Of a stretch of 61,452 nucleotides of DNA, positions 16,409-25,459 are shown one piece after another. The stretch covers positions 1 through 61,452 of the forward strand of contig JBBQXF010000010.1 of the NCBI GenBank assembly GCA_038209965.1, read 5' to 3'. Both the position numbers and the translations under genes were made by a program. The notes below the pieces were generated by a model, which worked only from the letters and a program-made list of their open reading frames with translations, ran no database searches and was not told the origin of the DNA. How positions within the stretch are numbered: position 1 is the stretch's first letter; each line of letters starts with the position of its first letter. Origin of the DNA: JALONO01 sp038209965. GTDB taxonomy: Bacteria > Bacteroidota > Bacteroidia > Cytophagales > Thermoflexibacteraceae.

Positions 16409-17837
16409 CAAGGACACGAACCAAAAAATGACCGACAAGTTTCGGCACGAACTGGAAGAGCAGGCAGTGGCTTTCCAACCCGCCGACTGGGCAGTGATGC
16501 GCGAGCGGTTGATTGCGGCCATGCCCCTGTACCGGCGCTGGTGGTACTGGATGCCCATGCGCTACACGGTGCTGCCCATTGCCCTGCTGGGGCTGGTGGG
16601 TGGAAGCTGGTGGGTGGATCGGGCCATTTCTGGTCGTTCAAGCCACGCCCCGGCCACTGCTAAAATTGCCAAAAACTTACCCTCGGGCCAGTTGCCCCCC
16701 CAAACCATTGAATCGGGGCGACCTATCACCGACGGCGGAACCAAGGTACGGGCTGAATCAATCCCCAATCAACTGGGTAAAGGCCGATCTGGTGCACGGC
16801 CCGATCGGCTGGCAATGGAGCCGTCATTGGGGCGCAATGGGTCCGGGGGATCTTTGCAACAGCCCCCAATCCTGGCCAAAAGAATCAAGGGCGCTCGCTC
16901 ACCATCGCCGCAAAAATTGGCCGATGGGGCCTTCCCACCGCAAGAGGATGGCATAGCCAACAAAAATACTGGCCTCACATTGCCACAGGAATTGGTTGAC
17001 GGGGCGATCCCGCTACCAAAGACTGGCAAAGCGCGAGCGGTGGCGTACCCAAACTTGGCAGTGGCCCGCGACGCAACTGTCTTTCTGCCGCTTTTGCCCC
17101 TGAAATTGCTCGCCCTGCCCGATACTTTTGCGCAGCCCGTTCTGGTGGCCACTCCCATTGCCGAGCTGCCAAAATTGTCGCCAAATCAACTGTCAAACTG
17201 GCGGTTTGCCCTGTCAGTGTCCCCCATGATGAGCTTTGGGCGGATCGGGGAGCGTACTGGCCAGTTGGTGAGCACTGAACAAACTTTGTGGATCGAGCGG
17301 CGCGTGGGTGGCAAGTTCTGGATCGGTGGCGGAGTGGGCTTCTTCGCCTACAAGGCTCCTTTTGCGGCCCAAGGGCGGCCAAATGTGCCAAACTTCAACA
17401 ATTCTGATAACTCCCCTAGTTTTCAGGCCAATATTGTGGCTGTTACCCTGCCCGTGGGGGTACGGTGGGAGTTTTGGCAGCGGGGCCAACACTCGCTCAG
17501 CTTGGCAGTTGGTTTGCGCAACTTCACCTACGCTCGGGAAAAATACCGTTTTGACAGCCCCAAACCAGTGTTTGATGCCCAACCTACCAATCAGGTGAAC
17601 TCACTGACCTTGGGCCGACAAATCTATTTTATCGATGAGTGGACTTATCAACCCTTCAATCGTTTGGATTTGGCGGGTCAGGGTGACATCGCCCTCACCT
17701 ATCACCGGAGTTTGGGCAACCGCTGGGCGGGGGCAGTGGGCCCTCATTGGAGTTTTCCCCTGCGAAAAATGACACATGAAGGGCTTTCCTTACACACCTT
17801 TGGCCTAACACTTTGGGTATCGAGAGCGGGAAAATGA
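16395..17837 (+). CDS. Membrane partner of the ECF sigma factor, with beta-barrel-like C-terminus
   Basis: 480 residues. The first ~50 are charged and cytoplasmic-looking (KMTDKFRHELEEQAVAF). One membrane span follows (YTVLPIALLGLVGGSW). Then comes a long Pro/Lys-rich linker and a C-terminal ~200 residues with alternating hydrophobic residues, like an outer-membrane or periplasmic beta structure (KFWIGGGVGFFAYKAP, GVRWEFWQRGQHSLSLAVGL). The position, overlapping the sigma gene, suggests an anti-sigma role, but no ZAS zinc motif is present. I recall similar fusions in other Cytophagales. The ATG at 16395 is preferred to a TTG at 16380. Confidence 0.7.
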   Translation: MSKFDKDTNQKMTDKFRHELEEQAVAFQPADWAVMRERLIAAMPLYRRWWYWMPMRYTVLPIALLGLVGGSWWVDRAISGRSSHAPATAKIAKNLPSGQLPPQTIESGRPITDGGTKVRAESIPNQLGKGRSGARPDRLAMEPSLGRNGSGGSLQQPPILAKRIKGARSPSPQKLADGAFPPQEDGIANKNTGLTLPQELVDGAIPLPKTGKARAVAYPNLAVARDATVFLPLLPLKLLALPDTFAQPVLVATPIAELPKLSPNQLSNWRFALSVSPMMSFGRIGERTGQLVSTEQTLWIERRVGGKFWIGGGVGFFAYKAPFAAQGRPNVPNFNNSDNSPSFQANIVAVTLPVGVRWEFWQRGQHSLSLAVGLRNFTYAREKYRFDSPKPVFDAQPTNQVNSLTLGRQIYFIDEWTYQPFNRLDLAGQGDIALTYHRSLGNRWAGAVGPHWSFPLRKMTHEGLSLHTFGLTLWVSRAGK

Positions 17838-17892
17838 TTTTAAGTACAGTATTTGCTTTATTCTGTTTAATATTAACCCCCACTTCTTGTGT

Positions 17893-18471
17893 ATGAAAAT
17901 CTTTAGCCTGATAATGATCCCGTTGTTGAACCTGTTTACCAACGGAACCACCCCCAAAACCACCGACCCTTGCGATTGCAGCACCGAAATCAGTGCTGCC
18001 AAGCCGGGCCGCCCATTTAGCTGTGACACGCGCAAGTGTACCGTGGAACGGGGCAAAATCACCTATTTCTTTGAATTTAAAGCCCGGGGCAACAATAAAT
18101 ATGACGTGGACATCAAAGCGGTGTCAAAAGGTGCGGCCAACTTGGTGATGAGTTCGGTGTTGACCGTGACCGACAAACAGTCTGCCTCCGGAGAAGTAGA
18201 AGTAAAAATCTTGCAATCTATCAACGAAGGTTACCGTTGGATTCCATCGGGCAGCAGTTACGTAAAAGGAATTTATAACACCCGGAGTGGCACCATGAGC
18301 TTTGAGGCATCAGGGGCAATGGCCAACTTTTCCGACAGCCGCCACGGCTACACCCCCACCCAACTGGTGCAACAACTGACCCCGCCCAAATATGATGTGG
18401 GCTATGTGATCAAGGCTACCGTGGCCTACATGATTTTGCAATACCCCAATTCAATGCCATTGAGCAGCTAA
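17893..18471 (+). CDS. Secreted protein of unknown function
   Basis: A 192-residue protein with a weak signal peptide (MKIFSLIMIPLLNLFTNG). The mature region begins with a Cys-rich stretch (DPCDCSTEIS, then FSCDTRKCTVERG) that may form disulfides. It continues with beta-rich sequence containing TYFFEFKARGNNKYDVDIKA. No family was recognised. It stands between the sigma/partner pair and a strong terminator, so it may be read through from the upstream pair. Confidence 0.6.
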   Translation: MKIFSLIMIPLLNLFTNGTTPKTTDPCDCSTEISAAKPGRPFSCDTRKCTVERGKITYFFEFKARGNNKYDVDIKAVSKGAANLVMSSVLTVTDKQSASGEVEVKILQSINEGYRWIPSGSSYVKGIYNTRSGTMSFEASGAMANFSDSRHGYTPTQLVQQLTPPKYDVGYVIKATVAYMILQYPNSMPLSS

Positions 18472-18521
18472 ACGGCCAAGGGGGCAACGTCCGCGACTTT
18501 GCCCAGCGGTTAACTTCACCC

Positions 18522-18562
18522 GGAGCGGTGGTTTCCATCAAGAAACCACCGCTCCGTTTTAT
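18522..18562 (+). terminator. Rho-independent terminator after the 17893 gene
   Basis: GGAGCGGTGGTTTC (18522-18535) pairs perfectly with GAAACCACCGCTCC (18542-18555), with a 6-base loop and GTTTTATT downstream. It can also serve the convergent DUF1697 gene only weakly, because the opposite side lacks a T-run. Confidence 0.9.
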
Positions 18563-18584
18563 TGGGCCAACTTCCATAAGCCGC

Positions 18585-18944
18585 TTAGATGGCGATTTGG
18601 GCGTTCATCGGGGCCAGCAACTTGGCAGTGGTGTGCCAATTCCGAATGGTTATTTTTTGGTAGATCGGCTGCGAAATGACCTTGGCCAGATAGCTCTGGC
18701 CGGCCTGACTGATCAGGCGCGAGCGGTAGCCAAATTTGGCCGAAAGGGCCGCATCAATCTGGTCGACCAGCCGATCGGGATCCGTTTCCGGGCTGCTGAA
18801 CCACACATTGCCGCTTTGGATGTAGGTGCCCACTCCGGTAAAGCCCAGATCAAGGAACAGGGTTTTCAAATCAGCCATTTTGATGAGGTTGTTGCCCCCA
18901 ACATTGATTCCCCGCAGTAAAGCCAAGTATTGATGAGTGGTCAT
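18585..18944 (-). CDS. DUF1697 protein, internally shortened
   Basis: The N-terminal ~75 residues are typical DUF1697 (HQYLALLRGINVGGNNLIKM, DLKTLFLDLGFTGVGTYIQS, GNVWFSS). The last ~30 residues carry the family's C-terminal pattern (KITIRNWHTTAKLL). Family members are about 170-185 aa, whereas this ORF has 119 codons. A middle segment of roughly 60 residues is missing between SRLISQAGQ and SYLAKVIS, without loss of frame. The ATG at 18944 is the family start. The biochemical role of DUF1697 is unknown, and this version is probably inactive. Confidence 0.8.
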   Translation of the reverse strand: MTTHQYLALLRGINVGGNNLIKMADLKTLFLDLGFTGVGTYIQSGNVWFSSPETDPDRLVDQIDAALSAKFGYRSRLISQAGQSYLAKVISQPIYQKITIRNWHTTAKLLAPMNAQIAI

Positions 18945-19302
18945 GGAGTTGATTCGGTTAATCCTGAACCCCAAAGTACCACTCTTTGCCCAAATTTTGC
19001 TTGATAAGGCACGCCAGCGCCGGCATCTGGCCCCCCAGTCGGACGGGCGGGCGGGCGCTTGACCTAGCTCCGCCCACTAACAGAAATCGGCTGATCGGGA
19101 AAGTCAAATGGAACCGGAAGGTGGGCAACCCGCCACGCTAGCCCACCACAAACGTGTTTTGGGTGATCGGCGGGAGCTGGCCAATCCAACGGTTCAAGCA
19201 CCCTTTTTTTGCAGTTTTATCCTTTTCCCCCAAAAAATTTTAGTCCGCACGCAACCTTTCCCCCCCAAGTCCCATTTATACAAACGAACAATGATCATCG
19301 TC
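18945..19302. other. Spacer
   Basis: No gene recognised between DUF1697 and the DUF5686 gene. It includes a GC-rich run of short GGGC repeats near 19040-19060 and a run of T and C before 19260. Frames open upstream of the DUF5686 start here read as non-coding. Confidence 0.4.
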
Positions 19303-21960
19303 ATGAAAAAAACATTCCTGTGGATTTGCCTTGTATTGGGCATCGGAAATTTGGCTTTTGCCCAAACGGGCGGCATTAGGGGCCGGATAAAAAGTGCGCT
19401 GGGCGATCCGCTGCCCTTGGCCACTATCTACATCAAAAGCTCCCAAGCAGGCACTGCCGCCAACATCGAGGCCTACTATGAATTAAAACTCCCCCCGGGC
19501 CAATATGAAGTGGTGTTCCAGTATTTGTCACACAAGACTACCGAAAAAACCGTGCAAGTGGGCAGTGAATTTGTCACGCTGGACATCACCCTTGAGCCGC
19601 AAACTTACTTGCTCAAGGAAGTGGAAGTAAAGGCGGGCTCCGAAGACCCGGCCTACACCATTATGCGCAAGGCCATTGCCATGAGCAAAGTGCACAAGCT
19701 CCAAGTCGATGCCTATGATGCCCGGATCTACCTCAAGGGCACGGGCCGGGTGCTGAACATCCCGTGGGTGGTGGCCAAAAGGCTGGAGAAAGAAGGGGTG
19801 ATCGAGGGCAAAACTTACCTGACCGAAAACATCACGGATCTGCATTTTGAGCAGCCCAACAAATATGTGAAGAAGGTGATCTCGATTCGCAGCAGTGACG
19901 TGGAACCGAAAAATGCCTCACCAATGGACTATATCGAGGCCAGTTTTTATGACCCCCAAATTGGCAATATCGTCTCCCCGCTATCCCCCAGTGCCTTTGC
20001 CTACTACAAATTCCACCTCGAATCCGTGTTTCGCGACCAAGGATTTGAAGTGAACAAGATCCGGGTAACTCCCCGCTCCAAGGGCGACGATGTATGGGAA
20101 GGTTTTATCTACATTATTGAAAACAAATGGTGCATCCACAGCCTGCAACTAAACACCGAAAAACTGGGGTTCAAGATCGGGGTGCAGCAAACCTACTCGC
20201 CCGTGCAAGACGAAGTCTATATGCCGATCAACCACCAGATCAATGTGGCGGGCAGCTATTTGGGGTTTGAGGGCGAGTTTCGCTACGTGGCTTCGGTGAG
20301 CAATTACAAACTCAAAGTGAACCCCAATTTTATCCCACAGGTCAAGTTGATTGATGAGAAAATCGAGAAAGAAAAAGCAGCCTCGGTGAGCAAACAAAAC
20401 AAGGGCGAAGAAGACCTGAACAAAGCGTTGGCCGAAGGTAAAGAGTTGACCCGCAAGAACTTGAAAAAAATGTTGAAGGAGTCCGAAAAGCAACAATTGG
20501 CTGCCGAGCGCCAGCGCACCAAAAAAGGCGAAACCCCGCCCAGCGAACTGGTCAGCAACGACTCCACGGCGATTGATACGCTGGCCCGCAAACGCGGACA
20601 GGACGAGGCCTTCTGGAACGAGAACCGGCCCATCCCATTGGCCAAGTTTGAGCTTAAAAGTTACCAAGAGCGCGATAGCCTGATCAAGGTCGACTCGGTG
20701 AAAAAAGCCACCACCATCGTTGACTCCACCAACGGGGAGGAACGAAAAATCAAGGTCAGCAAAGGATTCCGGCCTTGGCACCTGATCACGGGTGCGAGCT
20801 ACAAAACCGGCAAAAGCTCCAATTTCCGCATTGCGGCCCCGATTGAGGAACTCAATTACAATACGGTGGAAGGGTTTGCAGCCAATTTACGGATGATCCA
20901 AACCTTTAATTTCAAATCGGGCGAACGGCTGCGGATCGCCGGGCTGGGCCGCTATGCCCTGGCCCGCGAGGCATTCAGTGGCAAGGGCGAGATCGATCTG
21001 CTCTACAACCGCAAACGGCAGGGCAGGTTGCAGATCGACGGCGGGCGATATATTCAGCAGATGAGCGAGGAATACCCCATTCCCATGTTCCTCAACACCA
21101 TCACCACGCTGGTTTTTGAACGTAACTGGATGAAAATCTATGAGCGTGACTATGGCCGGATTCGCTGGAGCGATCAACTCAACGATGCCCTGCGCTTCTC
21201 TGGTTCGTTTGAACTGGCCCAGCGGCGACCGCTGAACAACTTGGCCGACTATCGGGTGTTCGATTGGCCGGATCGGGCGTTTACCTCCAACAATCCCGAA
21301 AACATCGAGGTGTCTGAGACCAGTTTTCTGGCCCACCGAGCCGCCATTTTACAGCTCGGTATCAACTATCGGCCCTTTCTGCGCTACCGGGTGCGCAACG
21401 GGCGCAAAAGCCAGGTCACGGAAGGATCGCCGGAATTCAAACTCAACTACCGCAAGGGAATGGGCGGGGTGGACTACGATTTCCTCTCGGTCGGGGTGCA
21501 GCACCAAGTCAAGATCGGTATCCGGGGCAAACTTGGCTATGCACTTTCGGGTGGGGCTTTTCTCAATAACCGAACCGTCTATTTCCCTGATTTCAAGCAT
21601 TTTAACGGTAACCGGATTTTTGTCCAATTTTCCGATCCGGTGTCCAGTTTCCGGCTCTTGGACTATTATCGGTTCAGCACCCAAGACAAATACCTCGAGG
21701 GCCATGCGTATCTCCAATTCCGCAAATTTTTGCTCACCCAGTTTATTTACTTGCGCTCCTTTGGCTGGAAAGAAAACCTGTTTGTCAACCAATTGGTGAC
21801 CCCGAACAACAATTACACTGAAATGGGCTACACCTTGGACGGTATTCTGCGGCTGTTCCGGGTAGAGGCCATTGCTGCGTTTGAAAACGGGCAATACCTC
21901 AACTGGGGCATCCGCGTGGGCATTACCACCACTTTTGGCTTACAGGTGAACATGGATTAG
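19303..21960 (+). CDS. DUF5686 outer-membrane protein with carboxypeptidase-regulatory-like N-terminus
   Basis: About 885 residues. Signal peptide (MKKTFLWICLVLGIGNLAFA, cut after AQT region). The N-terminal CarboxypepD_reg-like (beta-sandwich) domain reads GGIRGRIKSALGDPLPLATI and the EVEVKAG junction. The central DUF5686 region follows (DPAYTIMRKAIAMSKVHK onwards). A charged helical insert (about 350-470) is rich in Lys and Glu. The C-terminal half alternates strand motifs as in a large beta-barrel. Such proteins are widespread in Bacteroidota outer membranes and resemble TonB-dependent receptors without an evident TonB plug; function is unknown. ATG 19303 starts the signal peptide; an ATG at 19291 is also possible. 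Confidence 0.88.
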   Translation: MKKTFLWICLVLGIGNLAFAQTGGIRGRIKSALGDPLPLATIYIKSSQAGTAANIEAYYELKLPPGQYEVVFQYLSHKTTEKTVQVGSEFVTLDITLEPQTYLLKEVEVKAGSEDPAYTIMRKAIAMSKVHKLQVDAYDARIYLKGTGRVLNIPWVVAKRLEKEGVIEGKTYLTENITDLHFEQPNKYVKKVISIRSSDVEPKNASPMDYIEASFYDPQIGNIVSPLSPSAFAYYKFHLESVFRDQGFEVNKIRVTPRSKGDDVWEGFIYIIENKWCIHSLQLNTEKLGFKIGVQQTYSPVQDEVYMPINHQINVAGSYLGFEGEFRYVASVSNYKLKVNPNFIPQVKLIDEKIEKEKAASVSKQNKGEEDLNKALAEGKELTRKNLKKMLKESEKQQLAAERQRTKKGETPPSELVSNDSTAIDTLARKRGQDEAFWNENRPIPLAKFELKSYQERDSLIKVDSVKKATTIVDSTNGEERKIKVSKGFRPWHLITGASYKTGKSSNFRIAAPIEELNYNTVEGFAANLRMIQTFNFKSGERLRIAGLGRYALAREAFSGKGEIDLLYNRKRQGRLQIDGGRYIQQMSEEYPIPMFLNTITTLVFERNWMKIYERDYGRIRWSDQLNDALRFSGSFELAQRRPLNNLADYRVFDWPDRAFTSNNPENIEVSETSFLAHRAAILQLGINYRPFLRYRVRNGRKSQVTEGSPEFKLNYRKGMGGVDYDFLSVGVQHQVKIGIRGKLGYALSGGAFLNNRTVYFPDFKHFNGNRIFVQFSDPVSSFRLLDYYRFSTQDKYLEGHAYLQFRKFLLTQFIYLRSFGWKENLFVNQLVTPNNNYTEMGYTLDGILRLFRVEAIAAFENGQYLNWGIRVGITTTFGLQVNMD

Positions 21961-22244
21961 GCTTGGGTTCGATCCATCACCGTCCCCCCAAGGCAGTTAA
22001 AGCTTTGGGGGGATGATTCATTCCGTCCAATGCCCATGCGCCATTAAAAGTCAACTGAACCAATGGGCTTTTGGGGAAATAAAGATAGCCCCGCAAGTAT
22101 TGTTGGCGCAAATCAATTAAAATAGTCAATTTTATCGCTAATAAATGGCAAAGTTGTGGGCTTGCCACTTTGGGAGCGGCGTTGTTCCTCCAGCGGAGTA
22201 AAGCTTTTCGTTGGTTTTGGGCAAAAGTGCCTTATTTTGTCGTT
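21961..22244. other. Spacer
   Basis: No gene recognised. The 5' part is GC-rich and the middle is AT-rich (near 22080-22150). The true start of the following gene may lie a little inside this stretch. Confidence 0.35.
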
Positions 22245-23219
22245 GTGAAAACCGTTGCCGAAATCGAGGAACTTTATCAAGCCGCGCTCAAGCCCAAGCT
22301 GGAGGCGTTTGAAGAACGGCGTTTTACCCTCTACCACCAGCGCCGCCAGTTGGTTGGCCTCACCGTGGCCGTGATCACCTTTGCTGGGCTGGTGACTTTG
22401 GGCTATGGTCTGCCGTATTGGTGGGCCTTGTTGGCTGGTTTGCCGGTCGTTGCCTTGTCGGCTTATCTGTACCGGCAAAAATTCGTTGACCCGAACATGG
22501 GCACGGCCATTCAGGAAATGCTCGCCCAGGAGCTGCTGCCCAAACTGTTCAAAGATCCCCAGCACGATCCGGAAAAATCAATTCCGTACAAGTACTTTTC
22601 CGAAAGTATGTTTTTTACCCACTTGCCCGAAAATTTTGGGGGGCGGCATTTGCTCAAGGGCCAAGATGGCGATCTCCCTTTTTTGTTGTCCGAGATTAGT
22701 GCTTCTTATGATTCTGGCGACCCTCCCACCAAGGGCCAAACCATCATCTTGCTGGATGGCCTGCTGTTTGTCACCCTGTTCCGGCGCGATTTTGCCGCCC
22801 CAGTGGTGGTGCTGAGCGACGATACCCGGCAGCAACTGGGCCGCCTGGGCCGCAAAATCCAACAAGCCAACTTGTACCGCCCCCACTACACTCAATTGTT
22901 CGAGGACGAGTTCGCCGACCATTTTGCCATTTATACCAACGATGTGGTGGAGATTCGACAAATTTTGACCCCCCAAACCCGGCAGCAATTGCTCCAGTTA
23001 AAAAAGGACTCGGGGCTGGCCATTCATTTTTCCTTGATTGGCAACCGGATCACTATTGCGCTGAACGGCCCGTTGATCAACTTTGATCCCAGCGCCCGCT
23101 GCGACAACCCCGCGTATGTGATGCAATATTACGAAAAAGTCACTTTCTTGCTCTCCTTTGGCCGGGCCATTAATGAACTACTCGCTCCGAAAAAGACTGA
23201 ACTGAGCTGGGATCTTTAG
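22245..23219 (+). CDS. DUF3137-like membrane protein
   Basis: About 324 residues. N-terminal helix (KTVAEIEELYQAALKPKLEA) with a coiled-coil look, then two membrane segments in the LVGLTVAVITFAGLVTLGYG to VALSAYLYR interval. The soluble C-terminal domain contains TIILLDGLLFVTLFRRDFAA, FADHFAIYTNDVVEIRQIL and IHFSLIGNRITIALNGPL. This pattern (a second half with FAVYxxDxVEAR and FxGxxxxALP) is DUF3137. Function is unknown. No ATG starts the conserved part; the GTG at 22245 is the best choice, and a TTG at 22170 is possible. It ends at a strong bidirectional terminator. Confidence 0.75.
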   Translation: MKTVAEIEELYQAALKPKLEAFEERRFTLYHQRRQLVGLTVAVITFAGLVTLGYGLPYWWALLAGLPVVALSAYLYRQKFVDPNMGTAIQEMLAQELLPKLFKDPQHDPEKSIPYKYFSESMFFTHLPENFGGRHLLKGQDGDLPFLLSEISASYDSGDPPTKGQTIILLDGLLFVTLFRRDFAAPVVVLSDDTRQQLGRLGRKIQQANLYRPHYTQLFEDEFADHFAIYTNDVVEIRQILTPQTRQQLLQLKKDSGLAIHFSLIGNRITIALNGPLINFDPSARCDNPAYVMQYYEKVTFLLSFGRAINELLAPKKTELSWDL

Positions 23220-23237
23220 CTAGAATTATGCAAAAAT

Positions 23238-23275
23238 AAAATTCAACTACTTGATAATCAAAGTAGTTGAATTTT
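23238..23275. terminator. Bidirectional terminator between convergent genes
   Basis: AAAATTCAACTACTT (23238-23252) pairs perfectly with AAGTAGTTGAATTTT (23261-23275) around an 8-base loop. A/T tracts on both sides serve both the gene ending at 23219 and the one ending at 23328. Confidence 0.9.
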
Positions 23276-23327
23276 ATACAGAAAAAATAGGTTTCACCCA
23301 ACACAGGCTAAGCCCAAGTCTAGCCCT

Positions 23328-24263
23328 TTACTCCGACCGGGATTCTTTGCTCAACCCGTTGCGATCCATGAAAAACTGGTAGATCCGCTGGTATTGCTCG
23401 GCCCGACCCGAATACTCCAAGGCTTTTTCATAGGCGAAAATAGCATCGGCATACAGTTCGTTTTCCTCAAAATACCGGGCCTCGATCAACTTGGCAAAGG
23501 CACTGGGGGGGGTATCTTTGCCCACAATCACGCTGAGTTCACCTTTTATGGCCTTTACTTCTTTGGGCGAAACCCGCATTATTGCATTGCCGTCGAACAT
23601 TTGCAGGGATGCTTTTTCTTTACCATCTGGCCCGATTGGTATCACTTTGAGCATCAACAGGGGATATCTGTTGAGTTTATACTTCACCAGATCAACCACC
23701 AAGGACAGTTCTTTCGTGGTTTCGGTGTATAGCTGGGTCTCGCTCAAGTCACTCACGATTACTTTGTAGGAGTTATTGGCCGAACTCGCACTATCAGTCA
23801 TACTGTACCACCGCAGCACGAGCACCTCGCCGAAAATTTTGGTGCGCAAGGGTAGCATGGTCGCGATCGGTAGGGCAAAACTTCGCATCACGGCCCCAGT
23901 CTTGCCCATGTGCTTGGCTTTGTTCTTGTTAATGGCCACATTTTGGGCTGGGTTGGTCAGTTCGTTCATTACGTACTCGGCGTACTTGGTCGTACTGGAG
24001 CTCTTGCTCAGTAGCCCCACCAATGCCTGCACTTTGTAGGTGCCGGGCACCACTTCTAGGGCTTTGCCCGTTTTATGGGCCAAGCTCAAGTAAGCTCCGG
24101 TCGGCACTTTGAGCTCTTCCGTCCCGCTGAGTTTAGTACCTATCTTGGGGGAGATGCCATTCACGGTGACCCCGCCCTTCTGGGCCAGCACCTGAAAAAG
24201 ATATTCTTGGGCATAGACCGGCAACGACCCAATGCAAAGAAGAATCAAGAGGTATTTTTTCAT
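23328..24263 (-). CDS. Periplasmic protein coupled to CHASE2 gene
   Basis: 311 residues with a signal peptide (MKKYLLILLCIGSLPVYA, cleaved after AQE). The N-terminal part (QVLAQKGGVTVNGISPKIGT, then VPTGAYLSLAHKTGKALEV) resembles the FecR/SH3-like fold that in Bacteroidota often pairs with CHASE2 proteins. The C-terminal part is helical (KLIEARYFEENELYADAIFA, then YEKALEYSG) and looks like one TPR. The start ATG at 24263 forms an ATGA overlap with the CHASE2 stop, so the upstream ATG at 24275 is less likely. The pair is translationally coupled. Function is unknown, possibly sensing or scaffolding. Confidence 0.75.
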   Translation of the reverse strand: MKKYLLILLCIGSLPVYAQEYLFQVLAQKGGVTVNGISPKIGTKLSGTEELKVPTGAYLSLAHKTGKALEVVPGTYKVQALVGLLSKSSSTTKYAEYVMNELTNPAQNVAINKNKAKHMGKTGAVMRSFALPIATMLPLRTKIFGEVLVLRWYSMTDSASSANNSYKVIVSDLSETQLYTETTKELSLVVDLVKYKLNRYPLLMLKVIPIGPDGKEKASLQMFDGNAIMRVSPKEVKAIKGELSVIVGKDTPPSAFAKLIEARYFEENELYADAIFAYEKALEYSGRAEQYQRIYQFFMDRNGLSKESRSE

Positions 24264-25459
24264 TTTTTCCGCCATTTTAGATTTCGCACCAAGGTTGCAT
24301 ATATTTCAAAGACATCGCCCGATAGGACTATGACAAAAATTGAATACGTAAGGTCGACCTTCAAGTTATAATTGGCAAACAAAACTATCACCAGGTAAGT
24401 TAACAGCACCGTTTCGGCCAATTGAATAAACTTGGTGATCAAATCATACCAAAGGCCGTAGCGTTCGCTTTCATCAATCTTGGCAAAAAGGGCAATGTTG
24501 AGGTATCCCAATATAACAGCAATAATTAGGCTAATCCATTCTGGAACTTCATCGATATAATCTTGGTGCAGGATCATGGAAACGATGTTGGCGTGGATCA
24601 CGCCACCAAACATATCGGGGGCCGTCCGTCCAATTTGTTTGGGGTTGAGCGGGGTGTAAAACTTGTCATCGTCCCAAGTCAGGGCGTTGTAGTTGGCCCC
24701 CAAATAGCACATGATCACTATCTTGTCGCGGATGGTTTCTGGGGTAAAAAGTGTGTCCAGCACATCGTCCACGTCCAATTTGACAAACTTGTCGGAGTTG
24801 CCCCGAAAATTGATGATTTCCGAGGTTCGTTGACGCGTAAAGAATTTTTTGGCCAGCGTGGAGTCGTATTGCCCCGCGACCTGAGTAGCGAAACTGCGCT
24901 CCACCCAGCCGCTGGCCATTTGCTCTTGGGCCGAAGTCTCGCGCCAAGTTTCAAAGGGAGTTTCCCCTTCGGTCAGGGCATTGGTAAACCCCGAGGCCCC
25001 ATGCTGGGCAAAGCGGGGCAAAACCCGGCGCAAGCTGTCCCAAACCTCCGTACTGTCGGCCAATTTGCGCCCCCGCTCCAGCTTGCTGAACAGCACCAAA
25101 TTGTGTGCTTGGGCAAAAGCCGCCTCCAACAGGGAGTCGGTTGGCGGGTCGATTTCGTTGCGAAACTCGACATCAACCCCAAGCACTCGTGGGCCGAAGT
25201 GGTTGAGGATCAGGATCTGCCGGGCAATGTCAATCCGGGCCAAGTCGCCAATGTTGACCAATACGATACTGGTGTCCACTGGCTGGGGCGGGCGGATTTG
25301 GAAGGCCACATCGGTGGCATTGTAGTCGGACAGGGCCTGCTCAAAGGGGTTGAGAAAATCGATGCGGAGGGCCAATTGCTGCACGGCCACCAACACCAAA
25401 AAAACAGTGACCAGCCCAAAAAAATAGTACCACCGAAAAAGTTTGAGAAACCGGCGCAT
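24260..25459 (-). CDS. CHASE2 domain membrane protein
   Basis: 399 residues. A membrane span (YYFFGLVTVFLVLVAVQQLA) begins the protein. The periplasmic CHASE2 sensor domain shows IVLVNIGDLARIDIARQILI, LGVDVEFRNEID, and the FRGNSDKFVKLDVDDVLD and KIVIMCYLG segments. Two C-terminal membrane spans follow (WISLIIAVILGYLNIALFA and AETVLLTYLVIVLFANYN), then a short cytoplasmic tail. There is no kinase, GGDEF or other output domain, so the sensor probably signals through a partner, perhaps the coupled periplasmic protein. ATG 25459 fits. Confidence 0.9.
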   Translation of the reverse strand: MRRFLKLFRWYYFFGLVTVFLVLVAVQQLALRIDFLNPFEQALSDYNATDVAFQIRPPQPVDTSIVLVNIGDLARIDIARQILILNHFGPRVLGVDVEFRNEIDPPTDSLLEAAFAQAHNLVLFSKLERGRKLADSTEVWDSLRRVLPRFAQHGASGFTNALTEGETPFETWRETSAQEQMASGWVERSFATQVAGQYDSTLAKKFFTRQRTSEIINFRGNSDKFVKLDVDDVLDTLFTPETIRDKIVIMCYLGANYNALTWDDDKFYTPLNPKQIGRTAPDMFGGVIHANIVSMILHQDYIDEVPEWISLIIAVILGYLNIALFAKIDESERYGLWYDLITKFIQLAETVLLTYLVIVLFANYNLKVDLTYSIFVIVLSGDVFEIYATLVRNLKWRKK

